DNA of 64,000 nt from JBDROU01 sp043809745 [NCBI: bacterium]. GTDB lineage: Bacteria > Elusimicrobiota > JBDRMW01. Position numbers and translations under genes: made by a program. The DNA is taken from the NCBI GenBank assembly GCA_043809745.1, contig JBDROU010000073.1, forward strand, positions 62,001 to 126,000, read 5' to 3'. Shown in pieces: positions 26,964 to 35,907 of this stretch; the stretch's first letter is position 1, and each line of letters opens with the position of its first letter. The notes under the pieces are model-generated. The model made no database searches. It was not told the DNA's origin and worked only from the letters and a program-made list of their open reading frames with translations.

Positions 26964-27887
26964 ATGAATGCGATTGTTTTCCCCGGTCATGGGTCGCAGT
27001 ATAGCGGAATGGGGATGGAGTTGTATGATAACTTTCCTAAAGCAAAGAATGTATTTTCTTTGATTGATAAACTGCTGGATTTTGAGATTTCCCGTATATG
27101 TTTCTTTGGCAAAGAAGAATTAAATGACGTATATATCCAGCAATTAGCAATAATGGCTGTATCTCTGGTATGTTACGAGTTGTTTAAGGAATGCGGCATA
27201 AGAGTTGATTATTGCTCCGGACTAAGTTTAGGAGAGTATTTCAGCCTTTATCCGGCCGGCGTATTAACGTTTGAAAACATTGTATATTTGATAAAAAAAA
27301 GAGCTGAAGCCACAAAGAAAGCTTCAGAGATGTATCCGAGCTCTATGTTTGCTGTTGTTGGATTGGAAAAGCAAGCGCTTGAAAAAATCAGTAAAGAAGA
27401 AGGAATATATGTTGCAAATATAAATACTCCTAATCAAGTAGTTATTACAGTAAAAAAGGAAGAAAATCAAAAAGCCAAGGATTTGTTTAAGAGTTTTAAT
27501 GCAAGAGCAGTTGAGCTTGACATACAAGGAGGTTTCCATTCTCCTTATATGGAGTTAGCTAAAGGACAGTTTAGAGAGTCTATTGCTGGGGTCGATTTCC
27601 AAAATGCCAAAGTTCCTTTAGTCAGTAATTTTACAGCAAAAGCCCATACAGATAAAGATGAGATTAGGAATAATGTTATTGAGCAGTTAACCGCTCCCGT
27701 TTTATGGAAAGACAGTGTAGAATTTATGATAAGCAATGGTGTGGATACGTTTTTTGAAATGGGTCCTTCAAAGATTTTAAGCGGATTAATAAGAAAAATA
27801 GATTCCAAAGTAAAGGTTGTTGGTATTGAAAATAAAGCTGATATAGAAAAATTAACTCAAATTTGCTCAATTGGAGGTGTAAGATGA
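26964..27887 (+). CDS. FabD-like malonyl-CoA:ACP transacylase
   Basis: The 307-residue protein is an acyltransferase of the FabD family: FPGHGSQYSGMG near residue 6, nucleophile Ser88 in GLSLGE, and His192 in GGFHSPYM; the GQ or GH oxyanion residue is His9. It should load malonyl (or a related acyl) from CoA onto ACP. No other fatty-acid gene is near, and its stop overlaps the Re-citrate synthase-like start by 4 bp (ATGA), so the two are translationally coupled. It is therefore either the cell's fabD in an odd place or an acyltransferase tied to the neighbouring CoA-dependent synthase. Confidence 0.82.
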   Translation: MNAIVFPGHGSQYSGMGMELYDNFPKAKNVFSLIDKLLDFEISRICFFGKEELNDVYIQQLAIMAVSLVCYELFKECGIRVDYCSGLSLGEYFSLYPAGVLTFENIVYLIKKRAEATKKASEMYPSSMFAVVGLEKQALEKISKEEGIYVANINTPNQVVITVKKEENQKAKDLFKSFNARAVELDIQGGFHSPYMELAKGQFRESIAGVDFQNAKVPLVSNFTAKAHTDKDEIRNNVIEQLTAPVLWKDSVEFMISNGVDTFFEMGPSKILSGLIRKIDSKVKVVGIENKADIEKLTQICSIGGVR

Positions 27888-29695
27888 AAGAATTTAAGTT
27901 CATGAAGCCAAAAACGAACAAATGGCGGGAATATTCCGGAAAGCAAATATCTGTAGAAAATGTCAAAGAACCTAATTTGTTAAGGGATATTTTTCCTTAT
28001 ACTGAGGTGCCGCACTCGCCTTTTGACGGGGTACACATTCCGATGGATCCGCCAAAAGATTTTTGGATTACCTGTACAACATTTCGCGACGGTCAGCAGG
28101 CAAGGCCTCCGTATACTGTTAAGCAGATAGTGGATTTATATACATTTCTGCACCGTCTGGGCGGTCCCAATGGTGTGATACGCCAGTGTGAGTTTTTCCT
28201 TTACAGCAGCAAAGATAAAGAAGCTGTAAGAAAATGTATGGAAACAGGTTTTAAGTATCCGGAGATTACAGGTTGGATAAGAGCAAAAGCAGAGGATTTC
28301 AAGCTCGTTAAAGAGATGGGCTTAAAAGAAACAGGGATACTTACTTCTGTGTCTGATTATCACATATTTCTTAAGCTGGGTCTTGATAGAGCAAAGACAA
28401 TGGATAAATATCTTGGTTTGGTAAAATCGGCATTGGAAGCCGGTGTTCTGCCAAGATGTCATTTTGAAGACATAACAAGGTCCGACATATACGGATTTGC
28501 CGTGCCGTTTGCTCAGGAGTTGATGAAACTTTCTCAGGAATCAAAAATTCCTATAAAAGTAAGACTTTGTGACACTATGGGCTACGGTTTGCCTTATGCG
28601 GAAGCGGCTCTTCCGAGAAGCATACCAAAATTAGTTCAGGTTTTAATTAGGGAAGGCGGCGTTCCGAAGAAAAGCTTGGAGTGGCATGGACATAATGATT
28701 TTCACAAAGCTTTAATCAACGGTACTTGCGCCTGGCTTTATGGATGCGCGTCATTAAATGGGAGCCTTATGAGATTTGGAGAAAGGACAGGAAATCCGCC
28801 TATAGAAGGGGCTTGTATTGAGTATGCTTCATTGTTTGGGTCAACCAATGGGATGGATCTTACCGTGATTACGGAAATTGGAAATTATTACAAGAAAGTA
28901 ATTAAAGCGAAAATTCCGGAAGATTATCCTTTTGTAGGCGATAATTTTAATGTTACTCAAGCCGGGATTCATGCTGATGGGGTGATTAAAAACGAAGAGA
29001 TATATAATATATTTGACACAAAAGCTATTCTTAATAGGCCTCTTGGCATAACGGTTACAGATAAATCCGGATTGGCCGGCATTGCTCTTTGGGTGCATAA
29101 CTTCCTGGGCATTAAAGGGGAAGACGGGATCTCGAAGAACCATCCTGGTATCGCCAAGATAGGTGAATGGGTAGCAAGGCAGTATAAGAACGGCAGAACA
29201 ACCGGCATCTCATCTGATGAAATGTTTTTGCAGGCTCAGATTCATCTGCCTGAGTATTTCAAGTCTGAATTTGATAATTTAAAAGAAGAAGCCCATCAAC
29301 TTTCTGTTGAACTTATTCAGGAAGTTGCCGAGAATCCAATGGTAAAATCAATGGATCGCGAAAAACAGGATGAATATCTCAAGCAAATTGTTGAGGAAAA
29401 CGAATTTATAAAGTTAATATATGTTACAGATGCAACCGGCAGATTAATCACCAAGAATATTGCATTTAAAGATGATAAAGAAAAATATGATAAAATCTTG
29501 CTGGATGATAATTTCTCAGACAGAGAATGGTTTATCGAAGCGATGAAAGGTAATCCCCATATGACCGATTTTTATAAATCCAAGGTTACGGGCTTACTGT
29601 GCATAACCGTCTCAACACCCATAAAAAATGAAAAAGGTGAAATTATAGGAATTCTGGGCATAGACATAAAATTCGAAGACCTAACCCGCCGCTAA
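27884..29695 (+). CDS. Re-citrate synthase-like (DRE-TIM) enzyme with C-terminal Cache-like domain
   Basis: The 603-residue product starts at ATG 27884, which has GGAGGTG upstream and overlaps the fabD stop. Residues about 55-400 are a DRE-TIM metallolyase related to homocitrate and isopropylmalate synthase: TCTTFRDGQQARPPYT (Arg68-Asp69), RLCDTMGYGLP near 236, and metal ligands His268 and His270 in EWHGHNDFHK. The sequence GSLMRFGERTGNPPIEG matches Re-type citrate synthase, and the malate/isocitrate dehydrogenase neighbours fit citrate formation from oxaloacetate and acetyl-CoA. Residues about 450-603 resemble a PDC/Cache sensor (FSDREWFIEAMKG, TGLLCITVSTPIKNEKGE), here without a membrane helix. 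Homocitrate or citramalate synthase is the alternative. See findings. Confidence 0.8.
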   Translation: MKEFKFMKPKTNKWREYSGKQISVENVKEPNLLRDIFPYTEVPHSPFDGVHIPMDPPKDFWITCTTFRDGQQARPPYTVKQIVDLYTFLHRLGGPNGVIRQCEFFLYSSKDKEAVRKCMETGFKYPEITGWIRAKAEDFKLVKEMGLKETGILTSVSDYHIFLKLGLDRAKTMDKYLGLVKSALEAGVLPRCHFEDITRSDIYGFAVPFAQELMKLSQESKIPIKVRLCDTMGYGLPYAEAALPRSIPKLVQVLIREGGVPKKSLEWHGHNDFHKALINGTCAWLYGCASLNGSLMRFGERTGNPPIEGACIEYASLFGSTNGMDLTVITEIGNYYKKVIKAKIPEDYPFVGDNFNVTQAGIHADGVIKNEEIYNIFDTKAILNRPLGITVTDKSGLAGIALWVHNFLGIKGEDGISKNHPGIAKIGEWVARQYKNGRTTGISSDEMFLQAQIHLPEYFKSEFDNLKEEAHQLSVELIQEVAENPMVKSMDREKQDEYLKQIVEENEFIKLIYVTDATGRLITKNIAFKDDKEKYDKILLDDNFSDREWFIEAMKGNPHMTDFYKSKVTGLLCITVSTPIKNEKGEIIGILGIDIKFEDLTRR

Positions 29696-29697
29696 CG

Positions 29698-29752
29698 ACG
29701 GGGACGTTGTTGACAGATTGACAGATGAAGAATATTCAAGTGGATCTAAGTA
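29698..29752. repeat. Direct repeat copy 1 flanking the hydrolase-like gene
   Basis: The sequence beginning GGGGACGTTGTTGACAGATT here recurs at 31463-31517 in the same orientation, with about 45 of 54 bases identical by eye and the same ATCTAAGTAA end. A related inverted copy (CTGTCAACTACGTTTTCATG) lies at about 29809-29835. Confidence 0.7.
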
Positions 29753-29799
29753 AGAAGCGTGTTGTTGGCAAATTTCACAAACTAAGGAAATGAGCAAAT

Positions 29800-29835
29800 T
29801 AGTCAAGCCTGTCAACTACGTTTTCATGTCCCTAA
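29800..29835. repeat. Inverted partial copy of the GGGACGTTGTTGACAG repeat
   Basis: Read on the minus strand it gives GGGACATGAAAACGTAGTTG followed by ACAGGCTTGAC, which matches copy 1 (GGGACGTTGTTGACAGATTG, then AC) with one internal insertion. Together they could form a REP-like hairpin pair upstream of the next gene. Confidence 0.4.
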
Positions 29836-29851
29836 TATTGAAGGAGGATTT

Positions 29852-31462
29852 GTGAGATTAAAAATATTTACCATTGTAGTAATCATTTTTAGCATCAGCC
29901 CAGTATCAGCAGCTGCAGCCGGGGAAAAATTTGGGTTCGGAATAGAGTATTTCATGTTTTTAGATTCCAATCAAATTGCTTATCACTATTCAGATATTGG
30001 CGCTACCTGGAGCAAGACAACACCTGTCAAGTGGGGAGATATTGAGAAAAAACCTCCTGTAAAAGGCGTTCATAATTATAACTGGGATAAAGTTGACAAA
30101 AATGTAAAGGCTATGCATGATGCCGGATTTGTAAATCTGCAGATTGTGTTAGCAGCAAAAAGCAAGTGGGGGGGGAGGCCGCTCAAACGTGAAAGAGGCC
30201 TGGTTGGCCGCCTGAAGACACTTAATTCCGCAGCACCTCCGACTGATGAACACTGGCAGGATTACGCTGACTGGGTAAGGGCTTTTACTGAACGTTATGA
30301 TAATGATGGGGTTGATGATATGCCGGGCCTTAAGGCACCGGTTCTCTATTATGAAATAATGACAGAGGTCCAGCATGATTTTTATTGGCAGGGTACTGCT
30401 GAAGAATACATTGAAGTTTTGAAAACTTCATACAAAGCAGCAAAAGAAGCCAATCATGATGTAAAGATTATTCTTTCTGGTTTTATGTTTATGGACTTAT
30501 TTGATAAGGGATATTTAACAGCTGATGAAATTGAAGAGAGACTTAATTGGGCGACTTCTTATTATCCAAAAGGAGATTTCCGGAAGAAAAGCGGAGAAAA
30601 AATGCGAAAGCAGATTGAATTTAATAAAAGGATTTTACAAGCTAAAGATTATTTTGATATTGTTGAATTCCATCTTTTGAGTCACTATAAGGCCATTCCG
30701 GGTACTGTAAAATGGATCCGGGATCAGATGAAAAAAAATGGCTACCAGAAACCTATTTGGGTAGGAGATGCCGGTATATTGCCTCCGCTTCCATCACATA
30801 ATAGGACTGGCAGGAAAGCATGCTTCAGTACATTTAATGTATTTTTTCCCTCTAAATATGATGATGGCGATAAGATATACAAAGTCTTAACAAGACAGCG
30901 TGATAAATACGGTTATACTTTTAACCAAGTTAGCAAATGGTTCTATAAAAAGCAGGCACAGATCCTTACTAAATCACTTATTGAAGAGATGAGTCTGGGA
31001 GTTGCCGGCACAAATATATATACATGGCTTGATGGCAAACCGAGAAAAATAATGACTGGTTCTGCAAAAAGTTGGCAGATTTGCGGTTTAAGGGATGGCA
31101 ACTTTCTGCCCAGTCCTGCTGTAGGCACCCCCAGGCCGGTTTTTTATACCTACAAGATGATAGTCGAACAATTGGGAGACTTCAGCAGCGCAGAAAAGCT
31201 TGATTTAGGTGATAGTAAAATCAAGGCTTATAAATTTATTGTTAAAGAGCAACCAATCTATGCAATATGGTATGATGATGAAGTTGCGCAAAAGCCCGGA
31301 GAGAAAGAGGCAGCTAAAATAGTTGATTTGTCTCAAGTAATAAAAAAATCCAATGTAACGATTACGCATATAATTACCGAACGCGACCAGACAGAACCAA
31401 AAGTAGAAACTGAATCCTCTAATGATATTATGATAACAGAAACCCCCATTTTCATAAAGTAG
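29852..31462 (+). CDS. Secreted TIM-barrel glycoside hydrolase-like protein with altered nucleophile site
   Basis: The 536-residue protein has a signal peptide (ends SPVSAAAAG, about residue 23) and a barrel of the GH39/GH5 kind: ATWSKTTPVKWGDIEKK near residue 51, acid/base position Glu172 in YYEIMTEVQ (canonical YEIxNEP, Asn replaced by Thr), HLLSHYKAIPGTVKWIRDQM, and KPIWVGDAG near 301-308, where families have a nucleophile Glu (PIWVTE); here it is Asp306. It may still act on sugars or be a binding protein. GTG 29852 is the start, with AAGGAGG nine bases before it. Direct repeats flank the gene at 29698 and 31463. Confidence 0.55.
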   Translation: MRLKIFTIVVIIFSISPVSAAAAGEKFGFGIEYFMFLDSNQIAYHYSDIGATWSKTTPVKWGDIEKKPPVKGVHNYNWDKVDKNVKAMHDAGFVNLQIVLAAKSKWGGRPLKRERGLVGRLKTLNSAAPPTDEHWQDYADWVRAFTERYDNDGVDDMPGLKAPVLYYEIMTEVQHDFYWQGTAEEYIEVLKTSYKAAKEANHDVKIILSGFMFMDLFDKGYLTADEIEERLNWATSYYPKGDFRKKSGEKMRKQIEFNKRILQAKDYFDIVEFHLLSHYKAIPGTVKWIRDQMKKNGYQKPIWVGDAGILPPLPSHNRTGRKACFSTFNVFFPSKYDDGDKIYKVLTRQRDKYGYTFNQVSKWFYKKQAQILTKSLIEEMSLGVAGTNIYTWLDGKPRKIMTGSAKSWQICGLRDGNFLPSPAVGTPRPVFYTYKMIVEQLGDFSSAEKLDLGDSKIKAYKFIVKEQPIYAIWYDDEVAQKPGEKEAAKIVDLSQVIKKSNVTITHIITERDQTEPKVETESSNDIMITETPIFIK

Positions 31463-31517
31463 GGGGACGTTGTTGACAGATTGACGGATGGGAAATACGC
31501 AAATCAATCTAAGTAAT
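31463..31517. repeat. Direct repeat copy 2 after the hydrolase-like gene
   Basis: Second copy of the 55-bp repeat at 29698-29752, starting right after the hydrolase-like stop codon and ending just before the minus-strand glycosyltransferase gene. Confidence 0.7.
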
Positions 31518-31520
31518 CTT

Positions 31521-32687
31521 CTAGAATTTCACGCGTTGGTGGTTATATATTTGTTCAGCAGGGTATTTTGTGCCTCGCCATATGACGCCTCCCCTTAATT
31601 TACAGAGTATTACAGAGCGAAGGCCCATTAATACGAATATAAGCTGGCCTACAGGTATGAATAATGAAGGGAAGAACCCATTTTTGTATCTGGATTTTCC
31701 GACAGCTGCTGCTGCAATTAGAAATATAAAAGAAATTACTCCAAAAATCCAGATATGCGAAATCTTTATATAAAGAAGTGCTGTTATTGGCGCTGAAATT
31801 AAAGCAGCAGCAGTTATGGCCATAACAACAGCTTTTTTTAGGCTGATTAGGGCTCCTCCTTTTTCGGAACCTATAATCATATCCTTTATTGAGGCATACC
31901 AGGTAACATTCATATCTTTAAGAGCGAGCGCGAAACCACTTTTAGCTCCTGAATGGTGCATCATAAGCCCCAGACCGTAATCATCGCCTATTTCCATTCG
32001 CAGCCACTCAAAACCTTCAGTTTTATCAAAAGCAGTTTTTTTTACGAGATTAAATGCGCCGATTCCTATAAAAGCTTTTGAGCCTGGTTTTCCTACATAC
32101 AGTGCTTTTGTATAAAGCAATAAAGACATGCCGAATGTGCGTATTAGTATTTCCATAAGAAAGGAATTTGTATTAACTTTTGGCAGCATAGCAAAATAAT
32201 CGATATTATTGTTTATGACATGCGAAACTGCTTTCTTTAATATCCCCTGAGCAAAATTAACATCTGCATCTGTAAATAGAAGCCAGTCTCCGCCTACCAT
32301 TTGCATGCCTGTATGAAGGGCATGCACTTTACCCAGCCATCTATCTGGCAGTTCCTTAATACTTATTGGATGTATACGAGCATCACTTTTTGCCAGGCTA
32401 TCTATTATTTCGCCGGTTTGGTCTGTTGACCTATCATCAATTAATATAATTTCAAAATTCGGATAATCCTGCTTAAGCAGTGTTGTAATTGATTGATTTA
32501 TGCTGACAGCTTCGTTACGCGCAGAAATTATGATGCTTAACTTTGGCCAGTTTTCTTGCGGGGTTGATTCGATTTCTTCAAACATGGGGATTTTGAGTAT
32601 ATTAATAATTGCCAGCAGATAAAAGAAGCACCAAACCGTGCAAAATATTATTATGTATATAAGCACTGTCCAGCTGAAAAAAAGCAT
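31521..32687 (-). CDS. Membrane glycosyltransferase family 2 (HpnB/CrtQ-like)
   Basis: The 388-residue protein has an N-terminal transmembrane helix (about 5-30), a GT2 domain (LSIIISARNEAVSINQSI near residue 50, IILIDDRSTDQTG near 80-92, LLFTDADVN near 136-144 with the DxD metal site) and three C-terminal transmembrane helices. The segment LPDRWLGKVHALHTGM resembles HpnB and carotenoid glycosyltransferases, so a lipid acceptor at the inner membrane is likely. It is the last gene of the Lol-like minus-strand operon, 1 bp after the beta-barrel gene. The donor sugar cannot be told. Confidence 0.82.
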   Translation of the reverse strand: MLFFSWTVLIYIIIFCTVWCFFYLLAIINILKIPMFEEIESTPQENWPKLSIIISARNEAVSINQSITTLLKQDYPNFEIILIDDRSTDQTGEIIDSLAKSDARIHPISIKELPDRWLGKVHALHTGMQMVGGDWLLFTDADVNFAQGILKKAVSHVINNNIDYFAMLPKVNTNSFLMEILIRTFGMSLLLYTKALYVGKPGSKAFIGIGAFNLVKKTAFDKTEGFEWLRMEIGDDYGLGLMMHHSGAKSGFALALKDMNVTWYASIKDMIIGSEKGGALISLKKAVVMAITAAALISAPITALLYIKISHIWIFGVISFIFLIAAAAVGKSRYKNGFFPSLFIPVGQLIFVLMGLRSVILCKLRGGVIWRGTKYPAEQIYNHQRVKF

Positions 32688-32688
32688 A

Positions 32689-33915
32689 TCAGAAATAAAT
32701 CCTTAATGAAGTAAAATATAAATCAGTATAACTTCCGAATTCCGATTTGTAAACTGGTGTGTTCGAAATTTCTTCCGGTTCTTTTCCTATTCCTATGAAT
32801 GCGCCTAAGGATAAGTAAAAATCTTCAAATATATTGTATTCAATATTCGGGCTTAGGAACAGCGAGTTGTCTAAAATGTTAATTAATGAGCTTATGTTCA
32901 TCATTGTAAGAGCTGTTATTTGATAGCTAAAGCCGGGTATAAGGTATTGCTCGCTTAACAAATATACGGATCCGTCTGTGAAAGCTGCTTTTTGCTGTGC
33001 ACTCAAGTAATCATCAGTATTAGTTGCGCCAGGTTCGTTAAAATGATATTCAAAATAGCCGTAAAACTTATCGGTAAAGCTGTAATCTAGACCGGTAGAC
33101 AATCTCAAATAGTCTTCATTCTTGTCTCTTTTGGAATCATTAAAAAGGTAGGAAAAAGTATAAGCAGTTTCACACCAGAATCCAGCACCTCTTATGGAAC
33201 GCGCAATATCTAATCCAACGAGTAAGTGCTCCTTGAAATCTATAGCTATTAAAGTTAAGTCTGTGTTTAGGGGGTGCGCTCTATTACGTACATAAAGAGC
33301 ACTTTCTTTGAATTCAAAATCCTTTCCAAACACACAGCCTATATCCAGCTCATTTAGTTCACCAGTTGGGATACGCAGTCTTAATGCATCAACTCCGATA
33401 CGCTCTTCTTTGTCAATATCGCTAATTTGAAAGGGCACAATAACATCCGTTGGATTGATTACTCTGGCTCCACCCCATGCGATAGCTTGCCTGCCCAGAA
33501 ATAAATCGGCAAAGCCTAAATTTCCAGAAAAATAAGCGCGGTCGAGATTCTGATATATACCAAAACTTCCTTCAGGTCCGTATAACAGCGGATTTAAATC
33601 ATCCACACGATAACTGATGGACTTATTTTCATCTTCGTTAAGAGAAAAGAGGCCGGGATCTTGTATTTTGGCTGATAAATTGTAAGCTGTATTAAAAAAT
33701 GTTGATTTATAAATAGCCCAATTAATATCGAGTCTGATATTATTGCTGTCAGAAAATCTAGTTTTTCCATCCATTATTAATGAATTAGGTGGGTTTAATA
33801 TAGTAAAAAAATTTTTGTAGTATCCGGTTAAAGAAAAAGAGTCATTTGCATAAAGCGATGTTGAAAATAATACAACTATTGAAATGAAGATAAATATTTT
33901 TTTATTATGAAACAT
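32689..33915 (-). CDS. Outer-membrane beta-barrel protein (DUF1302-like)
   Basis: The 408-residue protein has a signal peptide (ends FSTSLYA) and many alternating hydrophobic strands, ending with LYFTSLRIYF. The motif LGRQAIAWGGARVINPTDVI near residues 140-160 is characteristic of a group of barrels found with Lol-like permeases and lipoprotein-sorting proteins. It lies between the LolD-like ATPase and the glycosyltransferase genes. It is probably the outer-membrane exit or acceptor for the substrate moved by the ABC transporter. The exact cargo (lipid or lipoprotein) is not visible. Confidence 0.7.
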   Translation of the reverse strand: MFHNKKIFIFISIVVLFSTSLYANDSFSLTGYYKNFFTILNPPNSLIMDGKTRFSDSNNIRLDINWAIYKSTFFNTAYNLSAKIQDPGLFSLNEDENKSISYRVDDLNPLLYGPEGSFGIYQNLDRAYFSGNLGFADLFLGRQAIAWGGARVINPTDVIVPFQISDIDKEERIGVDALRLRIPTGELNELDIGCVFGKDFEFKESALYVRNRAHPLNTDLTLIAIDFKEHLLVGLDIARSIRGAGFWCETAYTFSYLFNDSKRDKNEDYLRLSTGLDYSFTDKFYGYFEYHFNEPGATNTDDYLSAQQKAAFTDGSVYLLSEQYLIPGFSYQITALTMMNISSLINILDNSLFLSPNIEYNIFEDFYLSLGAFIGIGKEPEEISNTPVYKSEFGSYTDLYFTSLRIYF

Positions 33916-33928
33916 ATCATCAAATAGA

Positions 33929-34636
33929 TTAGCTATTTATTTTTTCATCATTCACAATCCGTCCGTCTTGGAGCGTTATTAGCCGTTCTGCACGTTCCAT
34001 GATCATCTTGTCATGCGTTGAGAATACGAATGTCATGCCGGTTTTTTTATTGAGTTCATGCATGGTGTCAACGAGAAGAGCTCCTGTATTTGAGTCTAAG
34101 TTAGCGGTGGGTTCATCCGCAAGTATTAGTGTTGGTTTTGATACCATTGCGCGTGCTATTGCAACCCGTTGTTGCTGACCTCCGGAAAGCCGTGTCGGAA
34201 GCCTTCCTTCAAATCCATCGATGCCAACCTCTTTAAGCATTTCTTTTACTCTTCTTTGGCGCTCTTCCTTTTTTATGCCTTGAAGAAGCATTATATATTC
34301 AATATTCTCTTCAACTGTAAGGACCGGTATAAGGTTGTAAGCTTGGAAGATAAAACCGATATTGTCTCGTCTGAAATCGGAAAGCTCTCTGCCGCTCATA
34401 GAAGTTAAGGATTTGCCATTAAGCCATACTTGACCTTCGGATGCTGAGTCGAGGCCGGAGATTATATTCAGCAATGTGGTTTTCCCTGAACCTGACGGAC
34501 CTATGAGTGCGGTGAATTCCCCAGGTTTTATTGTAATATTCACGCCCTGTACCGCCGGTACGGATATGTCATTATACAGATAATGTTTTTTAAGATCTTT
34601 CCCTTCTATTATATACGGCTGGTTTTGTGAAAGCAT
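33929..34636 (-). CDS. ABC transporter ATPase (LolD/MacB-type)
   Basis: The 235-residue ATPase has Walker A LIGPSGSGKTTLLN near residue 42, Q-loop FQAYNLIP near 92, signature LSGGQQQRVAIARAM near 145-159, Walker B TLILADEPTANLD near 165, and H-loop FSTHDK. It belongs to the LolD/MacB/FtsE group that powers FtsX-like permeases. ATG 34636 has GGAGG upstream; an upstream in-frame start at 34726 is rejected as it runs through the permease gene. It follows the second permease by 22 bp. Confidence 0.92.
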   Translation of the reverse strand: MLSQNQPYIIEGKDLKKHYLYNDISVPAVQGVNITIKPGEFTALIGPSGSGKTTLLNIISGLDSASEGQVWLNGKSLTSMSGRELSDFRRDNIGFIFQAYNLIPVLTVEENIEYIMLLQGIKKEERQRRVKEMLKEVGIDGFEGRLPTRLSGGQQQRVAIARAMVSKPTLILADEPTANLDSNTGALLVDTMHELNKKTGMTFVFSTHDKMIMERAERLITLQDGRIVNDEKINS

Positions 34637-34658
34637 AATTTCCTCCAAAGTTAATATT

Positions 34659-35894
34659 CTAAAAACTCTTGCGCATAGCTTCAATTGCTGACATACGCGC
34701 TGCGTACAGAGCCGGGTATATAGCACAAACTAACGTGAATACGAATACCCAAAGGGGATAGCGTATGAACTGTCCAATTGTAATAATAGGGTACAATAAT
34801 CTGCGAAATGTTACTCCTGCAAACTCTATACCTGTGTAATCAATTCCCGTATGTGATATTATTGTTAGTACAACAAACCCGATTAGAGATCCTACAGCTA
34901 TACTTATTGCAGAAAGTGATCCCGCTTCGTACAAAATCAGCTGAGCTATGGCAAAAGGCCTGGTCCCAACCGCACGAAGTACTCCAAATTCAAACATACG
35001 CTCGTAAAGTGACATAAATAATGTATTTAATATACCTAACGAAACAATGCCAAAAAGTATAATACCCATTATGAGAATACTCAAGCCTGATAGATCTAAA
35101 GCTGCTTTAAGTTCAGGTAAGAGTTTTGTCCAACCCACAGCTTCATTCCCATTTTGGGAGTATTTTTCCCAGAAAGGCAGTGTTTCATCTTGAGCAACAT
35201 TTGCGTCATTAAATTTTAGCGCTATTTCGTGTACGTTATCAGAAATAGTAAGCATTTTTTGAGCTTGGTCTAGATTAATTAAAGCTAATGCTGTATCCAA
35301 TTCTTTTATATTAAAATTGTAGATGCCGGAAACCTTAAATAACTCTTGGGATAGTTCCCCGCTGACGGATTGGGCTACAGTAACCACAACTCTGTCCCCA
35401 ATATCAACTTCCAATAATTCTGCAAGTTTGCTGCCTATAACGATGTTCCTTTTATTAATATCCTTGAAATATGAACCCTTGATTATTGTGTCATCGAATT
35501 CAGATAGATGCTGTTCAGTTTCAGGATTTACTCCTAGCAGGTTTATAGAACTTACATCAGAAGGGGATGTGATCATTCCAAAAGAGATTGTCCTAAGAGT
35601 AAAGTGTTCTATAATAGGTTCTTGATTTAAGCTCTCGGTAATTTGACTGAGATTATTTATTGTCAGGTTAACATCTTGTGTGGAGCGAAAATCATTTGCA
35701 TGTATCTGCCCCTCTCCAATTAATGAAGCTGTGCCGGATAATATCATGTTCTTTTCCATGCCTTTCATTAATGCATCCACGAATATTAGTGAAGCTAAGC
35801 CCATACCAACAGCTATAGCAGTAATTAAAGTTCTTCTCTTATTCCTAAAAATATTTCTCCAGGCAAGCTTGATAAGTATAAAGAATGTGTTCAT
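34659..35894 (-). CDS. FtsX-family ABC permease (LolC/E-like), second
   Basis: The 411-residue permease has an N-terminal helix (about 19-40, after NIFRNKRRTLITAIAVG), a large periplasmic MacB-like domain (about 45-280), and three C-terminal helices with the FtsX motif YERMFEFGVLRAVGTRPFAIAQL between the first and second. It pairs with the other permease and the ATPase. LolC/E-type permeases extract lipoproteins or lipids from the inner membrane outer leaflet. Gene gap to the upstream permease is 13 bp. Confidence 0.88.
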   Translation of the reverse strand: MNTFFILIKLAWRNIFRNKRRTLITAIAVGMGLASLIFVDALMKGMEKNMILSGTASLIGEGQIHANDFRSTQDVNLTINNLSQITESLNQEPIIEHFTLRTISFGMITSPSDVSSINLLGVNPETEQHLSEFDDTIIKGSYFKDINKRNIVIGSKLAELLEVDIGDRVVVTVAQSVSGELSQELFKVSGIYNFNIKELDTALALINLDQAQKMLTISDNVHEIALKFNDANVAQDETLPFWEKYSQNGNEAVGWTKLLPELKAALDLSGLSILIMGIILFGIVSLGILNTLFMSLYERMFEFGVLRAVGTRPFAIAQLILYEAGSLSAISIAVGSLIGFVVLTIISHTGIDYTGIEFAGVTFRRLLYPIITIGQFIRYPLWVFVFTLVCAIYPALYAARMSAIEAMRKSF

Positions 35895-35907
35895 GTTTGA
35901 AAAGTTA

